A model generated the notes under the pieces. It was not told where the DNA came from, did no database searches, and saw only the letters and a list, made by a program, of their open reading frames with translations. Shown piece by piece: positions 11,505 to 23,885 of a stretch of DNA of 64,000 bases; within the stretch, counting starts at the first letter, position 1, and each line of letters starts with the position of its first letter. The stretch lies in the NCBI GenBank assembly GCA_032164245.1, contig JAVMKO010000001.1, forward strand, positions 250,241,644-250,305,643, read 5' to 3'. The DNA comes from Sternotherus odoratus (taxonomy: Eukaryota; Chordata; Testudines; Kinosternidae). The translations under genes were made by a program, and so were the position numbers.

Positions 11505-12215
11505 CACTGGTTTTCAACTAGGGGGTCGTGACCCTTCAGGAGGTTGCAACACAGGTTGTGGAGGTCATGAGCCCCAACCCCAGCGCAAGGCTGCAAGTTG
11601 CGAGTCCCGACCCCGACAAGGCCGCGGGGCTGCAAGCCCCGACCCTGAGAGGGATGTGGGGCTGTGAACCCCGACTACTGTGCGGGACTGGTGAGCCCCG
11701 ACCCCAACCCTGGCCAGGAGCAGGGCTGTGAGCTCCGGCCAGGCATGGGGCAGCGAGCTCTGGGCAGGCGCAGGGCTGCGATCCCCGAGCCCAACCGCCA
11801 CGTGGGGTTGCAAGTCCTGACCCCAATCAGGAGAGGGGCTGTGAGCCCTAAGCAGGGGCATCCAGTACATTGTGCCTCCCGACCCCTGTACTGGGGTTGT
11901 CAGGCAGAGCCCAGCTATGTTGAGGGTTATCAGCAGGGAGCACATACAGAGTTGTCAGCCACGAGCTGTCGAGTATTAAAATAAATTCTCCTTAAAAATA
12001 ACTTTTCCACTTATATTTAAATCAATTAAAATCTGTTTTAGTCTTAATTTAAAAGCAACGAGAAAAGGTAAATTCATTTTAAGCAATAGGGTTTAAATTG
12101 AGTACTTAACATAGTGTTAAATAGCAAAAATGTGTTTTTAATTTCTAAGGGGGATCCCGCTCAGAGGCTTGGTGTTCAAAAGGGATCACCAATACAAAAA
12201 GTTTGAGAACCACTG
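11505..12215. mobile_element. hAT-like non-autonomous element with GC-rich core
   Basis: The left end CACTGGTTTTCAAC and right end (reverse complement CAGTGGTTCTCAAAC) are hAT-type termini. They are flanked by an 8-bp target duplication, ACCTAACC at 11497-11504 and ACCTAATC at 12216-12223 (7 of 8 match). Positions 11565-11870 hold GC-rich irregular tandem units built on GGGGCTG(C/T)(A/G)AGCCCCGACC, which generate several long but meaningless ORFs. The rest is AT-rich. It sits inside the putative intron. Confidence 0.75.
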
Positions 12216-12472
12216 ACCTAATCAATGGCAAATGTTTTTAAGGAAATACACATCATGAGATTTCCACATGTTCAAAGAAGGGACACATTTTTCATGAAAT
12301 GTTTATTAAAGAAACAGTGTCATTATTTAGGCACCTGTATATAAAAAGAGGTCACCCCAATTTGACTTGTCTTAGGAAAAGGATTATTAAGTACCATTTG
12401 AAAACAAATGGTAATTATCACTAATTTTAGCAACAATATTTTTGGTGGTCGCTGCATAGTGCAGCTGTTTAC

Positions 12473-12613
12473 CTGCAGCCATCGTTTAAACTGGTTCCTT
12501 TTGTCGCTGACTGACTTCAAGTAGGAACGTATCCACTGCTGTAGTCATAACATCTTGCGATGGCAAAATCTGTCTGTCACTGAATGCAGAGTCCACATAC
12601 AGTTCATTAGGCG
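12473..12613 (-). CDS. candidate coding exon (upstream of pair), with in-frame stop
   Basis: On the minus strand a pyrimidine-rich stretch ends in TGCAG just before 12613, and a GTAAAC donor follows 12473. The 141-bp segment begins with two bases of a split codon and ends with one (phase 1-1). Its frame reads PNELYVDSAFSDRQ, then ILPSQDVMTTAVDTFLLEV, then SQRQKEPV, TAA, TMAA. The closing G joins the AA that opens the segment at 11305 to make a Glu codon, so the two segments share one frame. The TAA lies five codons before the donor and could derive from CAA by a single C-to-T change. The composition (Ser, Thr, Gln, few charges) resembles a non-globular part of a regulatory protein, but I do not recognise the family. 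It could be a decayed exon, an alternative terminal exon or chance. Confidence 0.4.
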
Positions 12614-12619
12614 CTGCAC

Positions 12620-15600
12620 GAAAACACAAGTAATCAGATATTAAATGCTGATTTTAAGGTCTAATTTCAAAACAGAATGCTCTGACTGAAATCTATTTGA
12701 GGTTCCTACCTACTCACAGTTGGATCTCCAAATCCAGTTCAGCGGTACACCTCCATCAAGTGTTAGTGAAGGAGTTTCAACTAACCTGCATTCTGGCTTA
12801 CTGAATAAATGGTGCCCATGTATGAACCTATCAGATGGCATGCCTCTGGCTGAAAAGCCTTCACAAATTAGGTTTTATCACTACCTGTACAGCCACCTCA
12901 GCATGCCGGCATCAATTGAAGGGACATACTTGGGCTGCATATGAATTTTTTAAAAAGTTAAAAATTAATTGATGTTGTGAGTTTTGAGGAAACAGTTGCC
13001 TGTTAAATATGCTTCCAGATGAAGGAGTAACTTTAGGAGTAGAACATGAAGGGCTTTCAATGTTGAAGAAAACATGCTTTCTTTAACAAACACAATATCC
13101 TGAACCCACAAAGTGACACCGATGTGAAGCAAAGGGGGTGAATCAGCCTCTATCTGAAATGTATTTGCTTTCGTCAGTTTCTATTGCAACGTGAATTTTA
13201 CATAAAGGTAATTCTTTTGTCTGTGACTCTCATTGTGCATTTCTGATAGTTAAAAAGATGTGAAGAAAAGGAAAATAAAGCGTGTAACCAAACTGAGAGG
13301 TGAGAACTTTGATTAGAACACCACCTTCAAATTCTTATGGTAGAGAGAGCAAATATTTATTTTGCTTGAGCTAAGCACGTATCGAAGCCTATTTTAGGCC
13401 TTTTATGCATTACTTATGGTAACAGACTGCAGTGGGTTTTTTGGAGCCTTTACAGTCTGTCATGATTGCCTCACTGCTGTGTAAGAGCACTCAGGGCTTA
13501 ATCCAAAGTCAATGAAAAAATTCCCATTGATTTCATTGCACTTGACCGGTTCAAACGTTAAGTCCCCAGTCTTTCATCACAAAAGTCAGCTGAAGTTTTG
13601 GAATTAATTTCACTTGAAGCAAAAGGAAGCTTTAAGGATAAGATTTTCAAAAGAAAATCCAAAGATGCATACAGAGAATTTGAATATACAAACCTCACAT
13701 TTGTTTGGGCTAAAGGCTAATTGCATAGACAATTTTTTTATGTAAACAGCCAAACACACAAGTGTAAATGTGGGTTTGAGTAAAACATTTTAGGTGCCTT
13801 TTTGGTAAATAGTTTAGAGCTCAGGTCATACACATTACATCTTCTTTATGAACAATTCTTAATAGACGTTAAGCGTGTTGTTTCCAGCTTGTAAAGCTCA
13901 ATATTTCATCTTTAGAAAAGACATAATAAAAGTGATTAGACCATATTTTAGATTAATTCTCCCCACACTTTTATCTTCAAATGTTATGTGAATATAATAT
14001 AAGCCAGAAGGGCGAACGTGGTTATACAAATAGCCTCTCTCCAAATAATAGGTAATGCAGGGGCCTGGAGCTATAATTACAACTCATGTCATATAAAGGA
14101 GATCACCTTAAAAGTCACACAAGTGAAAAAAAAATCACTGTAATCAGTTAATTTGTACATTTATAATATGTTGTAATCTACAAACGGTCTCTTTTACTAA
14201 GTTAAAACTACATGTATTTTGTTCTGGGGCACACTGGGTGTACTTAAAGCCTCAATATTTATCATATTTCAGTATTTGACTTTGCAATATCATTTCTTCA
14301 TTGTGCGGTGATAAAACTGACATTTTAAGTACATTCACTACTTCTTAAAAACACTGACCAGAAGTCACAGGATTCTCTGAACAGAGGGTGACTTACATCT
14401 AGCAAGCTACATATTGAGACATTTTAAAGTGGGTGACTAAACTGAAGCTCCTTAAATCCACATGTAGCTCCTTCATCAGCCTTAGACAAATTTTTGTCCA
14501 CTAACATCCATTTCAAGGTTAGAGCTGGTCAAATTATTTGCTGTCGATAAGTTATCTGACATTCAGTGCATCCTCTTTCCTCTTTATGAATCATTCACAG
14601 TTCAATCCTGACTTCTACATGTGTTACTATTCATAAGTAAATGCTGAACATTTTCAGTAAACAAATGTCTGCCTATTGGCAACTTGCAAACTATTTGTTT
14701 TGACAGTGTTTTTTACCATGTGTTATGGGGATGCACTGCTGGTCAGCTAAATCACTTGGGATTGCTTCTGCTTCTTGACTGGGCAAGAGAAATTTTAAAC
14801 AGGACAATGATGAGTGGCAGGACAATGATGAGTGACAGGACAATGATGAGTGACAAATCACCATTTGTGCTAAAATGCCTGAAACTTTGGGGGATTATGA
14901 ACATTTTCTTGAATAAACCACGAGTTGTAGAAAATGAATAATATCACTGCACAAATAACAGCAAAGGAAATTAATTGTGTTAATTCATGAAAATATTTGT
15001 GACTCACTTATTGAATAGTGTCACTAGCTCTGGTTATGAATCCGGGGAACTCCTGGTTTTAAAGTGCCCATGGGTTTTCCCAGGTAACTCTGAGCTGCTT
15101 TGCTTTCCCCTGACTAGCTGGACGTTCATGTCATACTCCCTGTCAGTCCCCAGACCAAGGAAACTAATGATCCAACCAGCAGACCAAATTAGGTGATGAA
15201 TCCTGATTAGGTGCCACCTGAGGCACTTCACACACAAAATAGCTGCAGGGCAGGGTGAATGACAAAAAGTCTCAAGGTGAGTCAAAGCCTGAAGCTGAAC
15301 TGATCCCCTCTAACCAAGAGTTGCTGCAGGCTATTTTGTCCGCGAAATAGAGCTGAATAACAAATCTGTGCACCTAAGCTCCTTGTTGAACATTCTGCAA
15401 AATGATGTACATAAAACTGGTGACAGATGCAGAAGAGAAGCACAGGCCTGGACTCTGGAGTTAGAAACTAATTCTAACAATTCTTAAAGAAAACCCACTA
15501 AAAAATTGATATATAATGGCAGCATTGACAAAACTATAGCTATAGCATGAGAACAGCGCTGGTACAATACAAGATATTGATCTGTCCTTCTTTCTCAATA

Positions 15601-16040
15601 CAGAAATCTTTATGGGAAAAAAATTCTTACATCATATTAACATTATGCAAAATGACATTGCGTAAAATAATCTTATAGTGACGCCTGACAGTCAGTTTAG
15701 ACTCAACATTTAGGTTTTGTAAAAAAAGTAGTTTTACAAATCATAACAGTAAAAGAAAAGTTTGATTATTTAAATAACAAGCTTTGTGTGGCTTTAAATA
15801 TTTCCCTGCAGTTTTTGCCACCCGAACACTGCAGAACTGCTCTGCACCAGAGCTAGAAAGCCATTCAAGCCAGAAACAAAAGGTTAGCTGACTATTTTGT
15901 TTTCACTGTCCACTCTCTATGCAATGCAACAAGCAAACATATGAAGGATGGAAACTGCATTCAATGTTAAAAATTCTCCCCCTTTTAATAATTAAAGGTG
16001 TTACTCATAATGTAGGGATGGAAATTTGTTTAAGATTGTA
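12620..16040. other. unassigned region upstream of candidate exon
   Basis: If the minus-strand exon pair is real, this is intron. Only the 18-bp tandem at 14800 stands out. I found no further exon with a matching phase. Confidence 0.35.
14800..14853. repeat. 3 x 18-bp tandem repeat
   Basis: CAGGACAATGATGAGTGR three times; the second and third copies are identical. Confidence 0.85.
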
Positions 16041-16044
16041 TGGG

Positions 16045-16134
16045 GACAGATCCTCACCTGAAGTAAACCAGCATAGTTCCATTGAGTTCCTGGGGAGCTA
16101 AGCTGATTTCCCTCAGCAGAGGAGCTGGCCCATG
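16045..16134. repeat. degraded palindromic repeat
   Basis: CAGATCCTCACCTGAAGTAA at the left pairs imperfectly with the segment ending GAGCTAAGCTGATTTCCCTC and AGCAGAGGAGCTGGCCC at the right. The same wording appears at 6718-6765. It is probably an old MITE. Confidence 0.45.
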
Positions 16135-16869
16135 ATTTTAAACCAGTTTATGCTCCTTTAAATATTAGGAACATGAAGGCATTCAAACTAAACGTTCTGG
16201 TTCTGCAAACACTCATGCATATGAGTATCTTTACTCATGAGTATCTCCATTGACCTGAACCTAGCCCTAAAAATAATATAGAGGAGAAAATTGGAGAAAG
16301 TCTTCTGTATATTTTTAAATTTTATTTTTATGGAGCTTCCAATTAACACAGTTTTAATGCCCAGTGCAGTAAACACAAACAGAACTCTAAAAAGACCACA
16401 TAACAGTTATGGCAATCTCTCTTTTCATAGTCATACAGCAAATAGCCATTCTCCATCCTTATATGGTGGGCTCTGGGAGACTTTTAGACTTTCCTCAGAC
16501 AGACGGTCAGGAAGATAAAGCTCTGTCAAGTCCATACCAATGAGAGTTTCTCAGTCATAGCAGATTGTACTTAGTACGCATATTTTATACCAGGCAATTA
16601 AATGCAGTTACCCAAGTGAATACAGAACTTGGTTATATATTGTGCATCAATTATCACAGGCAATGAATACCATGAGACAAAAAGATTAACATAACATAAA
16701 ACTAATTCAATAACACTGCAGATTGCTAAGTTAAAACCCTACCCTTTAGATATCCATAACACCCCGGACAATTGAATTGCAATATGACAAAGCAAATTAA
16801 ACTCCCTACTGTCAAAACTGCTAGCAGAATGCCCAGGTAAAATGGTCAACCAAAGATGCCAACAATTTC

Positions 16870-17030
16870 AGAGGCAATGAGGACTAGACTGGGTAGTCAA
16901 GAGAAGGTTCTATTCCACCCTCTGCCACTGACTTGGTGTGTGACTTTGGGCAGGTCCCTTCACCTCTCTGTAATTTCTGTGATCACTACATGCCTCAAGG
17001 ATGGGATTGACGATATCAACTTTCCAAAAA
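16870..17030 (+). repeat. MIR-type SINE, partial
   Basis: The core phrase CTGCCACTGACTTGGTGTGT, then GACTTTGGGCAGGTCCCTTC and ACCTCTCTGT is diagnostic of the MIR core. The tRNA head is decayed. Confidence 0.7.
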
Positions 17031-17169
17031 TGAGGATTACAAGCTTTCAGATAATAAACATCACTGATGCTGATGAATAGTTCTAAAGACAGTGGCCACT
17101 ATAATCAAGTGGGATTAAAAGGCCAGAGGGTGGACAGAATTATGTGATTCTTTTTAAGGTCTGATATCT

Positions 17170-18950
17170 CATGAGCCATCAGATCAAGCTGTATTTCCAG
17201 CCTCTCCAGAGATCTATAGCATTTGTTTCCATCCACTGTGATTCATAGAGGCGCATGGGAGAGGTAGTAACTTTGAGTGATCCAAACTGCTGCACGTCTT
17301 GAGTGGTTCTCTCTCTCTCTCTGGTCTCTCTGTACACCCAGCTCTCACCTGTGCCTCCAAGTGGCTGTAAGTATGTGACAGTGGCCACAGCCCAGTAAGC
17401 TGCCTCAGCAGGCAGGCTAAACCAGGTGAGGGTAACCGGAAGTGTGGAAACTGACAGGGATTTAGAGATTGCCCTCCCAAGCATACAAAGACTGTTATGG
17501 TACCCAAGGTGAAAGAGACCACATATTGGTCCAACGGCTTGAAAAGCAGTGCAGCAATGTACTATGGAAGGCAAAAGGCATGATGGTGCACTACAGTCAT
17601 GGCTATCCACTGCAGCTAAAGAAGCTTCCAGTTGTAACAGTCTTTGTGCCACTGGGCCAAGCTTTAGCAGATGAGAGAATGGGATGCAACGACTCTTTAA
17701 TCAACTTCATGCACTCGTTATTCATGGACATCTCTCTTCAAAAGTTCTGTGGCGATGGGGGAGTGGCAAAGCAACAGGTGAAGATGATTACTGGCAGTCG
17801 TAGCCCCAAGCCTGCACACAGGCAGCCTGGGACATCAGTCGCCCATCCCTGATCCAAAGGCAGCAGGAAGCTCTGCAACAGCCTATTTGACAGAGTATTC
17901 CTTTTTAGGATTCCACTGCTCTGCCTTTGTGAGGGAAGGGGCTAGTTAAGGTGCCTCAGACATTGCTGCCCAACTCAAATGTGGCCATCTTACCGCAGCT
18001 GGTGGATCATCCGCAACATGGTCGAAAACCAAAGATAACTACAAAGCACTAAAGATTGCTGCTTGAACATCAGGAATATGATAGACAAAGATGATACCTC
18101 TCAATTTGAAGGAACAATCTCTCTCCTTTCAAAAGAGCTAGTCCGGTATGACATTGACATTGCAGCACTCAGTGAAGCTAGTAGGCAGATGAGGGCATTA
18201 TTACAGAACCGGGTGGGGGTTACACCTTCTTTTGGAAGGGAAAAGAACCATACAAAGATAGAATCCATGGAGTGGGAATTGCCATTAAGACCAAATCTCT
18301 TGCAATCTCTTGAAGACTTTCCGATAGGCATTAATGAACGACTCACGAAACTCTGGTTACCACTAAATAAGCCATGTTTTGCTACCATCATCAGTACATA
18401 TGCGCCCAGCCCATCTTAACAAGCCCTGACAATGCTAAGGAACGGTTCTACTCTGATCTCGACTCTCTTATCAAGTCAACACCACAAAGCACGAAACTAA
18501 TCATCCCAAGAGATGTTAATGCAAAAGGTTCTCCAAAAGTCAAATTCCATAAGCATTGAGGCTACGCTGATAAAAAGCCCCATTACACTGGCTTGGACAC
18601 ATCATTAGGATGCCTGAACATCAACTCCCCAGAAAAAAATTCTTTGGAGAATTGGCACAAGGACACTCAAGGCCACCCCCAAAATAGATCAGCCTGGTAG
18701 CACACATCACTCAGAGCTTTCCAAGCCTTTGAAGAGGACAGAAATAATCGATTGTTAGCTGCAAGGGAAAAGAATCATACTACTGCTATAGCTACCAAGA
18801 CGCTCACCAATGACTGTCTGCCCAATCTGCTCACAATCATGCACGTCACCCTTTGGACTTCAGAGTCACTCCAGAATCCACAAAAAGAGAGAGCATGAAA
18901 ATGTCATCGTCAAACTGATGGACTACACGCACTATGATTCATAAGATATT
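17170..18950 (+). mobile_element. RTE-like LINE, internally deleted
   Basis: The clear part starts near 18050 with an endonuclease segment: NIRNMIDKDDTSQFEGTISL, then KELVRYDIDIAALSEASRQ and LPLNKPCFATIISTYAP. After a frameshift near 18400 come FYSDLDSLIKST and PRDVNAK, the decayed equivalent of the GDFNA motif. From about 18575 the frame reads LGHIIRMPEHQLPRKKFFGE, a C-terminal region, so the reverse transcriptase has been lost. The stretch 17170-18050 probably is its 5' region but has no recognisable protein. Clade is uncertain (RTE/L2-like, the type often mislabelled craniofacial-development-protein-2-like). Confidence 0.6.
18063..18545 (+). pseudogene. LINE endonuclease fragment (AP-like)
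   Basis: Open to 18419, then shifted by one frame to 18559. Recognisable motifs are IDIAALSE, ISTYAP and a decayed GDFNA. Catalytic His and Asp motifs further on are absent because of the deletion. It is non-functional. Confidence 0.65.
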
Positions 18951-19094
18951 GGACATTAGATCGGTCACTGCACTACCTGAATAAGGCAAAAATACAAGCC
19001 ATTTACCAGATAGGTCAGGGTGTTTCAACATACCACAGACTTTCAGCTAGTCTCTCTCTGCTGCTGCTTTTATTTACAGATTAGTAAAGCTGCA

Positions 19095-19785
19095 GATAGG
19101 GTTGCCAGGTTTCCCGGTTTTTGACTGGAACACCCTGTCGAAAAGGGACTTTCGCAGTTCCGGTCAGCACTGCTGACTGGGTCATTAAAACTGCACTTCC
19201 AGTGCAGAGGGGCTGGCAGGCTCCCTACCTGGCTTCATGTAGCTCCCAGAAGCATCAGCCATGTCTGGCTCCTAGGCAAAGGGATGGCCACAGGGGCGCT
19301 ATGTGATGCTCCTGCCATGAGCACCAGCTCTGCAGCTTCCATTGGTCAGGAACTATGGCCAATGGAAGCTGTGGGGGGTGACGCCTGGAAAGCATGCAGC
19401 AGAGCCCAGTGGGCACCCCTTTGCCTAGAAAGCAGAGGGGCATGGCAGTTGCTTCCAGGTGCCACCAGAGATCAGGGTTGTCTGGCTGGAGCCTGCACCC
19501 AAATCCTTTTCCACGCCCCAACCTCCTTCCCCAGCCCTGAACCCCTCCGACACCCAAACTTCCTCCCGGAGCCTGCGCTCCAAGCCCCCAACCCCTGCTC
19601 CAGCCCCGAACCCACTTCTACATCCAAATTCCCTCCTGGAGACTGCAACCCCTTCTGTACCCCAGTGACCTAACAGGACTTAGCCCTATCCCACACTCCC
19701 AGCTGGGGTCCTCAACTGCATCCTGCACCCCAACCCCCTACCAGACCCCAAAGCCCCCAAACCAGAGCACTTTTGAAAATCTGGC
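19095..19785. repeat. GC-rich interspersed repeat, hAT-like left end
   Basis: Starts TAGGGTTGCCAGGTTTCCCG, a typical turtle hAT-like terminus. It contains an inverted pair (AGCTTCCATTGGTCAGGAAC at 19334 against GGCCAATGGAAGCTGTGG at 19358) and then a C-rich run of imperfect ACCCCTGCTCCAGCCCCGAA-like units. The right end is not resolved. ORFs of 100 and 129 codons here are read-through. Confidence 0.5.
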
Positions 19786-19799
19786 TCTTCTTTAGGCAT

Positions 19800-21430
19800 C
19801 TAGCTAGCAGCTGAACTCTTTTAAAAAATTGGTTCCAGCTATGGATGGTGAGCACTTGAAAATCTGGATCTTATAACAACATTTGGTTGACCAAACTGTG
19901 CCCATTATGGAAGATCCAGACTTCAAACTACAAATCAATAAGGAGATGAACTATTTTGAGGTTGAGTGAAGCAGAATATGTTATTGAAACTAGCAGGTGC
20001 ATAAGAATATAAATCTTTGGGAAATAGGAACTTATATACACAATGCATACTGGAGGTATATGTATAGAATTAAAACGGTCAGAAATGAAATTATTCTTTT
20101 GATTTTCAGTCATTTTGGATGAATTATGATACCATTACTCACTCCAGACTCAGCCACTGGAAATGTATGTAATCCTATAAAGTCACAAAATGAAAGTTGT
20201 ATTACAGCACTTCCCTTTACATCTTGTATCTACAATGTATGTTTCTTTATTATCTATCTATATATACACATATTTATATTTTTGCATACTTGCATATGAG
20301 CGTTTACACCAGTAATCACTGCACTGCAGTCAAACAACAAATCGCAATTATGTCAATGGGCCTAAGACAATTTAGAGAAAGTCGCAACATATTTTCAGTT
20401 TACTCCGAAATCTAGCAAAGCCAATTTTCACACAACATATCTTCTGGAAGAATTGCTCCTTCAGGATACTACATTTCTAAAAGTTTTGGTTCAGCAGTTT
20501 TTGAAGATAACATCTGGAACACACAAAGGCCAGATTTCCTCCAGAAAGTAGAACACAGGAAGATTTCAGGAATGTAAAAATAAAACAAAGGTCTGTGAGA
20601 TAAATAGGTATCCTTTGTAATGTTGTTTTAAAAGTCACTCAGCAACATTTTTTTAATCAAAGCCAGAATTTCACAGGCAGTCAATGTAAGGTCTTAACAG
20701 GTTACAAATGTGTTTGGTATTTTGTGAGAATCCTAGCAGCTGCCGCTTGAATACACTGAAGTCTGTAAATAACAGATTCTGGAGACACAATAAGCAAGAC
20801 ATTATAGAAGTCCAGCTTAGGGATATAACAAAAGCATATGCAGGACTAAAATTATCTGGAAAAAAGCAAGTTTGCAAGCTAGCAATGCGGTGCACTAATG
20901 ATAAAAAGCAAATTTGGATAGTGCTCAAATACAAAGTGCCAGTGATGGTCTCTGTTTTTTCACTTTGTCTAGGAGCTGATTTTAAATTGCGAATTGCTTG
21001 CCTTCCATTTCAGAGGAAGAATGCTTGCAGAATTTATTATACCATTTCACCATTTCATATTGCAGTTTTTTAAGCCTTACAGATGTGAATACTTATACAT
21101 TTGAGGGTTCTGAAATTTTCTAATCAAATTATCATGATGATATTTTTGAAAATATAGTGCTGCTTTTCATCCAAGGTCTTCAAAATCCTTTTTTTTTTTC
21201 TTTTACAAATATGGCATTCCTCAAATAAATATTTCAAACATACAGCACCCTGTCTTACAGCGGGGAACTAAAATTTAGTATTGAAAATGACTGTACTGTG
21301 TAGGACTGGAGGCTTCTATACCAGAGGCATGCTGAGGAAAAAATTCTCTCTTACATGAACACTCTCACTCTCCAATAAGAAAGCAGGTGAGAAAATAGGA
21401 AACTGAAGAAATATTAAAAGCCTTAGAAGA
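19800..21430. other. no recognised feature
   Basis: AT-rich. A 121-codon ORF (20708-21073) overlaps an 87-codon ORF on the opposite strand; neither shows a domain. Confidence 0.4.
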
Positions 21431-21439
21431 AATATTAAA

Positions 21440-21560
21440 AAGAAAAGGTCAAGCAGGTCATCTAGTCCAGTTCACTGCCACATGGCCAGATTGTTCTCCC
21501 AAAGACTGGAGCCTCCAGATGCATAATCTCCCTTTTTTACATGGAAAGGCGGCTCAGCTG
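21440..21560 (-). repeat. possible CR1 3' end fragment
   Basis: CAGGTCATCTAGTCCAGTTC then ACTGCCACATGGCCAGATTG resembles the CR1 3' end on the minus strand. It is too short to be sure. Confidence 0.35.
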
Positions 21561-22086
21561 CCAACAAGAAACCTTCTTCCCACCCCTAGGCCCCCAGGAG
21601 GCCTCTTCACAAACTGATAGAAATTAGGTTGAAAAAAATACAGTCCAGGACTGTATTATCCTTACTGCATAGACCACTGCCTGCAAGGCGCAGAAGTAAT
21701 CTAGGGAACAAGGGGAGGCCCAGGTAGCCTAGTTCCATTGCGGTGGGAGCAATGGTGTTGGCACCAGCTGATTGGCTATCCAGGGCCTCCAAATGGATTG
21801 TGCTGGTTTCTTGTAAATCTACCAGGATTGTGGGAAGAGGTGCGGACCTGCCAGAATAACATGTGGGGGGGGGGGGGAGGGGATTTCTCTGAAGGGAACC
21901 TCATGGAGATTTCCTCACCACAGCCTCTTCCTACAGAGCTTTCTGCTGGAGGGGATGATCTAGAGCAATGTTCCCTATAGCCCAGTACATTTCCAATCTG
22001 GCTTGGGATGTCTCAAGCAACAGGGTTTTCACCACTTCCTTTGGAAGACTGAATTATACTGATAAAATGAGTTTAGATTATTCACC

Positions 22087-22208
<122 letters not shown>

Positions 22209-22478
22209 ATGAGTATCCCTGTGTAATAAATTGCATTTATCACGTCTTTGCTCACCTTATCATATTCTGTCCGTTTATCCATTCTTACCACAACTATTTA
22301 AAAAAAAGCCTCAGACTCTGGTTTTTTAAAAACTCGACCTACTACAGACCATTTCTGCCATTCCCACCTTGATGCCGTGTGAAATGCTCTCATACCAAAC
22401 ACTTACAAAATTAAAGTGGACTGATGTGTAACTGCCCATAGCCGCTCTCCCACCTGTGACACATTTATAATCCAGAAT

Positions 22479-22556
22479 CAGAGAGGTAGCCGTGTTAGTC
22501 TGGAATAGCAGAGGTAACAAAGTCCTGTGGCACCTTAAAGACTAACTATAAAGTTT
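22479..22556. repeat. partial copy of AGAGGTAGCCGTGTTAGTCT repeat (outer end)
   Basis: Contains AGAGGTAGCCGTGTTAGTCT, GCAGAGGTAACAAAGTCCTG and GGCACCTTAAAGACTAACTA and stops at TATAAAGTTTT. The same subfamily wording in inverse occurs at 28595-28643. The family is abundant in turtles; I cannot name it. Confidence 0.65.
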
Positions 22557-23111
22557 TCCAGTATCGCACAACCCACTGGGGCTAGAAACAGGAGTTTTAA
22601 TATCATTGAAAAGGAGAGATTCCAGCTGTGAACACACAGCACTTGCTTCTAGCCCTGGAAGATGAGGAGATAGCTGAGCTTCACATAGCAACATTAAGTA
22701 TGGAAAAGCTAATTTAAGTCATTTTTAGAGGTTTCTAAAATGTATTCATTATCATTTCTCTCTGCCTCCAAGTCCTGTATAATTGAACTCCTAGATCTAA
22801 GGCATCCTGGCTTTACAGACTGAGGGGTTTGAATTAATAAATGACAATAAAATTATTTTAAAATTTCTAAAAAAAAAAAAAAAATTCTATAAAATCTGTG
22901 GCATACCCAGAAGTACAAGGTGGTTTCATGTGATATTATTTTAGTTCTAATTTGGGACAATCTGCCTAATTCATTTGTGCCTTTGTCACTGAGCCAATGC
23001 AGCCACCCCAGACTCATAGCAATCCAAACATTATGTGACAGCATCACGTATTCTCTGTACAAAGCCTGCTAAGAGAGACGCTGGGAGCTATTTTTTAAGT
23101 CAAGGCTTCTG

Positions 23112-23660
23112 GTGATAAAACCCGTTAAACAAAGCTCTGAGTCTCTTCCACTTAGCTATGCCACCCCCTCTGTGAATTCATCCATTGACTCTTGTCACAT
23201 CCCATTCAGGATCCTTGTCTTTACCTATAAGGCCTTACATAATCTCACCAATTATATATTCCCTACTCCCCATCTCACCCTTCCCTGCATGCCTCCCATT
23301 CTTCTCAATTTATTTTTCCGGTTTTCTTTTTTGCACACTCTTGGTTTCCTGAGTTCACATCTGAGGCACTTTCCCTCTCTTAATCCACCACACACCCCTC
23401 TTTCATCCAAATATCTCCACCACACAGCATACTGGATAAGGAGTCTGATCACAGCTCTAGCACACACCTGCTGTCCAAACCTTTGCAAGTTACTTCACCT
23501 CTGTGTGTCTCTGCCTTTTCTGTCCTTTGTCTGTCTCAACTAGTTAGACTTGTTGGGGAAGGATGACCTCTCACAACGTGTTTGTACAGCACCCAGCACA
23601 ACAGGTCCTCAGTCTCATTTGGAAGCTTTAGACACTATTGTAATATAAAAAACATTTGTG
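23112..23660 (+). mobile_element. L2-like LINE 3' end
   Basis: The frame at 23203-23240 reads FRILVFTYKALHNLTNYI, the conserved stretch of L2/CR1-like RT C-termini. It is followed at 23575-23660 by the tail GTACAGCACCCAGCACAACA and TTAGACACTATTGTAATAT. Only the last few hundred bases survive. Confidence 0.55.
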
Positions 23661-23689
23661 ATAACCAACAACACCGTTCCCTTCAAGCA

Positions 23690-23885
23690 ATCCACCCCCC
23701 TTCCCTTCACTGATAATCCTTTTCCTTTCCCGAAGTGCTGTCTTATGTGTTTGTTTGTCTTATTTGAGTTATAAGTTCTTCAGGGCAAGGAATGTGTCTC
23801 TCTTTATTTGAGTAAAGTACAATGTAAATTTACTGCACTATATACATGTTTTATAATAAACAATACAAATTATTTATTTCCTTTC
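23690..23885 (+). repeat. L2-like 3' UTR fragment
   Basis: TATAAGTTCTTCAGGGCAAG, GAATGTGTCTCTCTTTATTT and TAATAAACAATACAAAT have the order of the amniote L2-like 3' UTR. It is probably a second copy next to 23112-23660. Confidence 0.4.

Noticed and set aside
11528..11984. Overlapping ORFs of 67-126 codons on both strands
   Set aside because: They are generated by the GC-rich tandem core of the hAT-like element.
12323..12520. Alternative frame of the 12473-12613 segment (KSVSDKRNQFKRWLQ)
   Set aside because: This frame is blocked upstream by a TGA within the segment and does not continue in phase into the 11147-11305 segment, whereas the chosen frame does.
14800..14853. Possible protein repeat (RTMMSD)
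   Set aside because: Only three copies, in a short ORF without other evidence; treated as a simple tandem repeat.
17179..17852. ORFs of 106-157 codons near the RTE-like LINE
   Set aside because: They are possibly in the 5' region of the LINE, but no protein motif is readable, so they are not called as coding.
19255..19673. 100- and 129-codon ORFs on opposite strands
   Set aside because: They are read-through of the GC-rich interspersed repeat.
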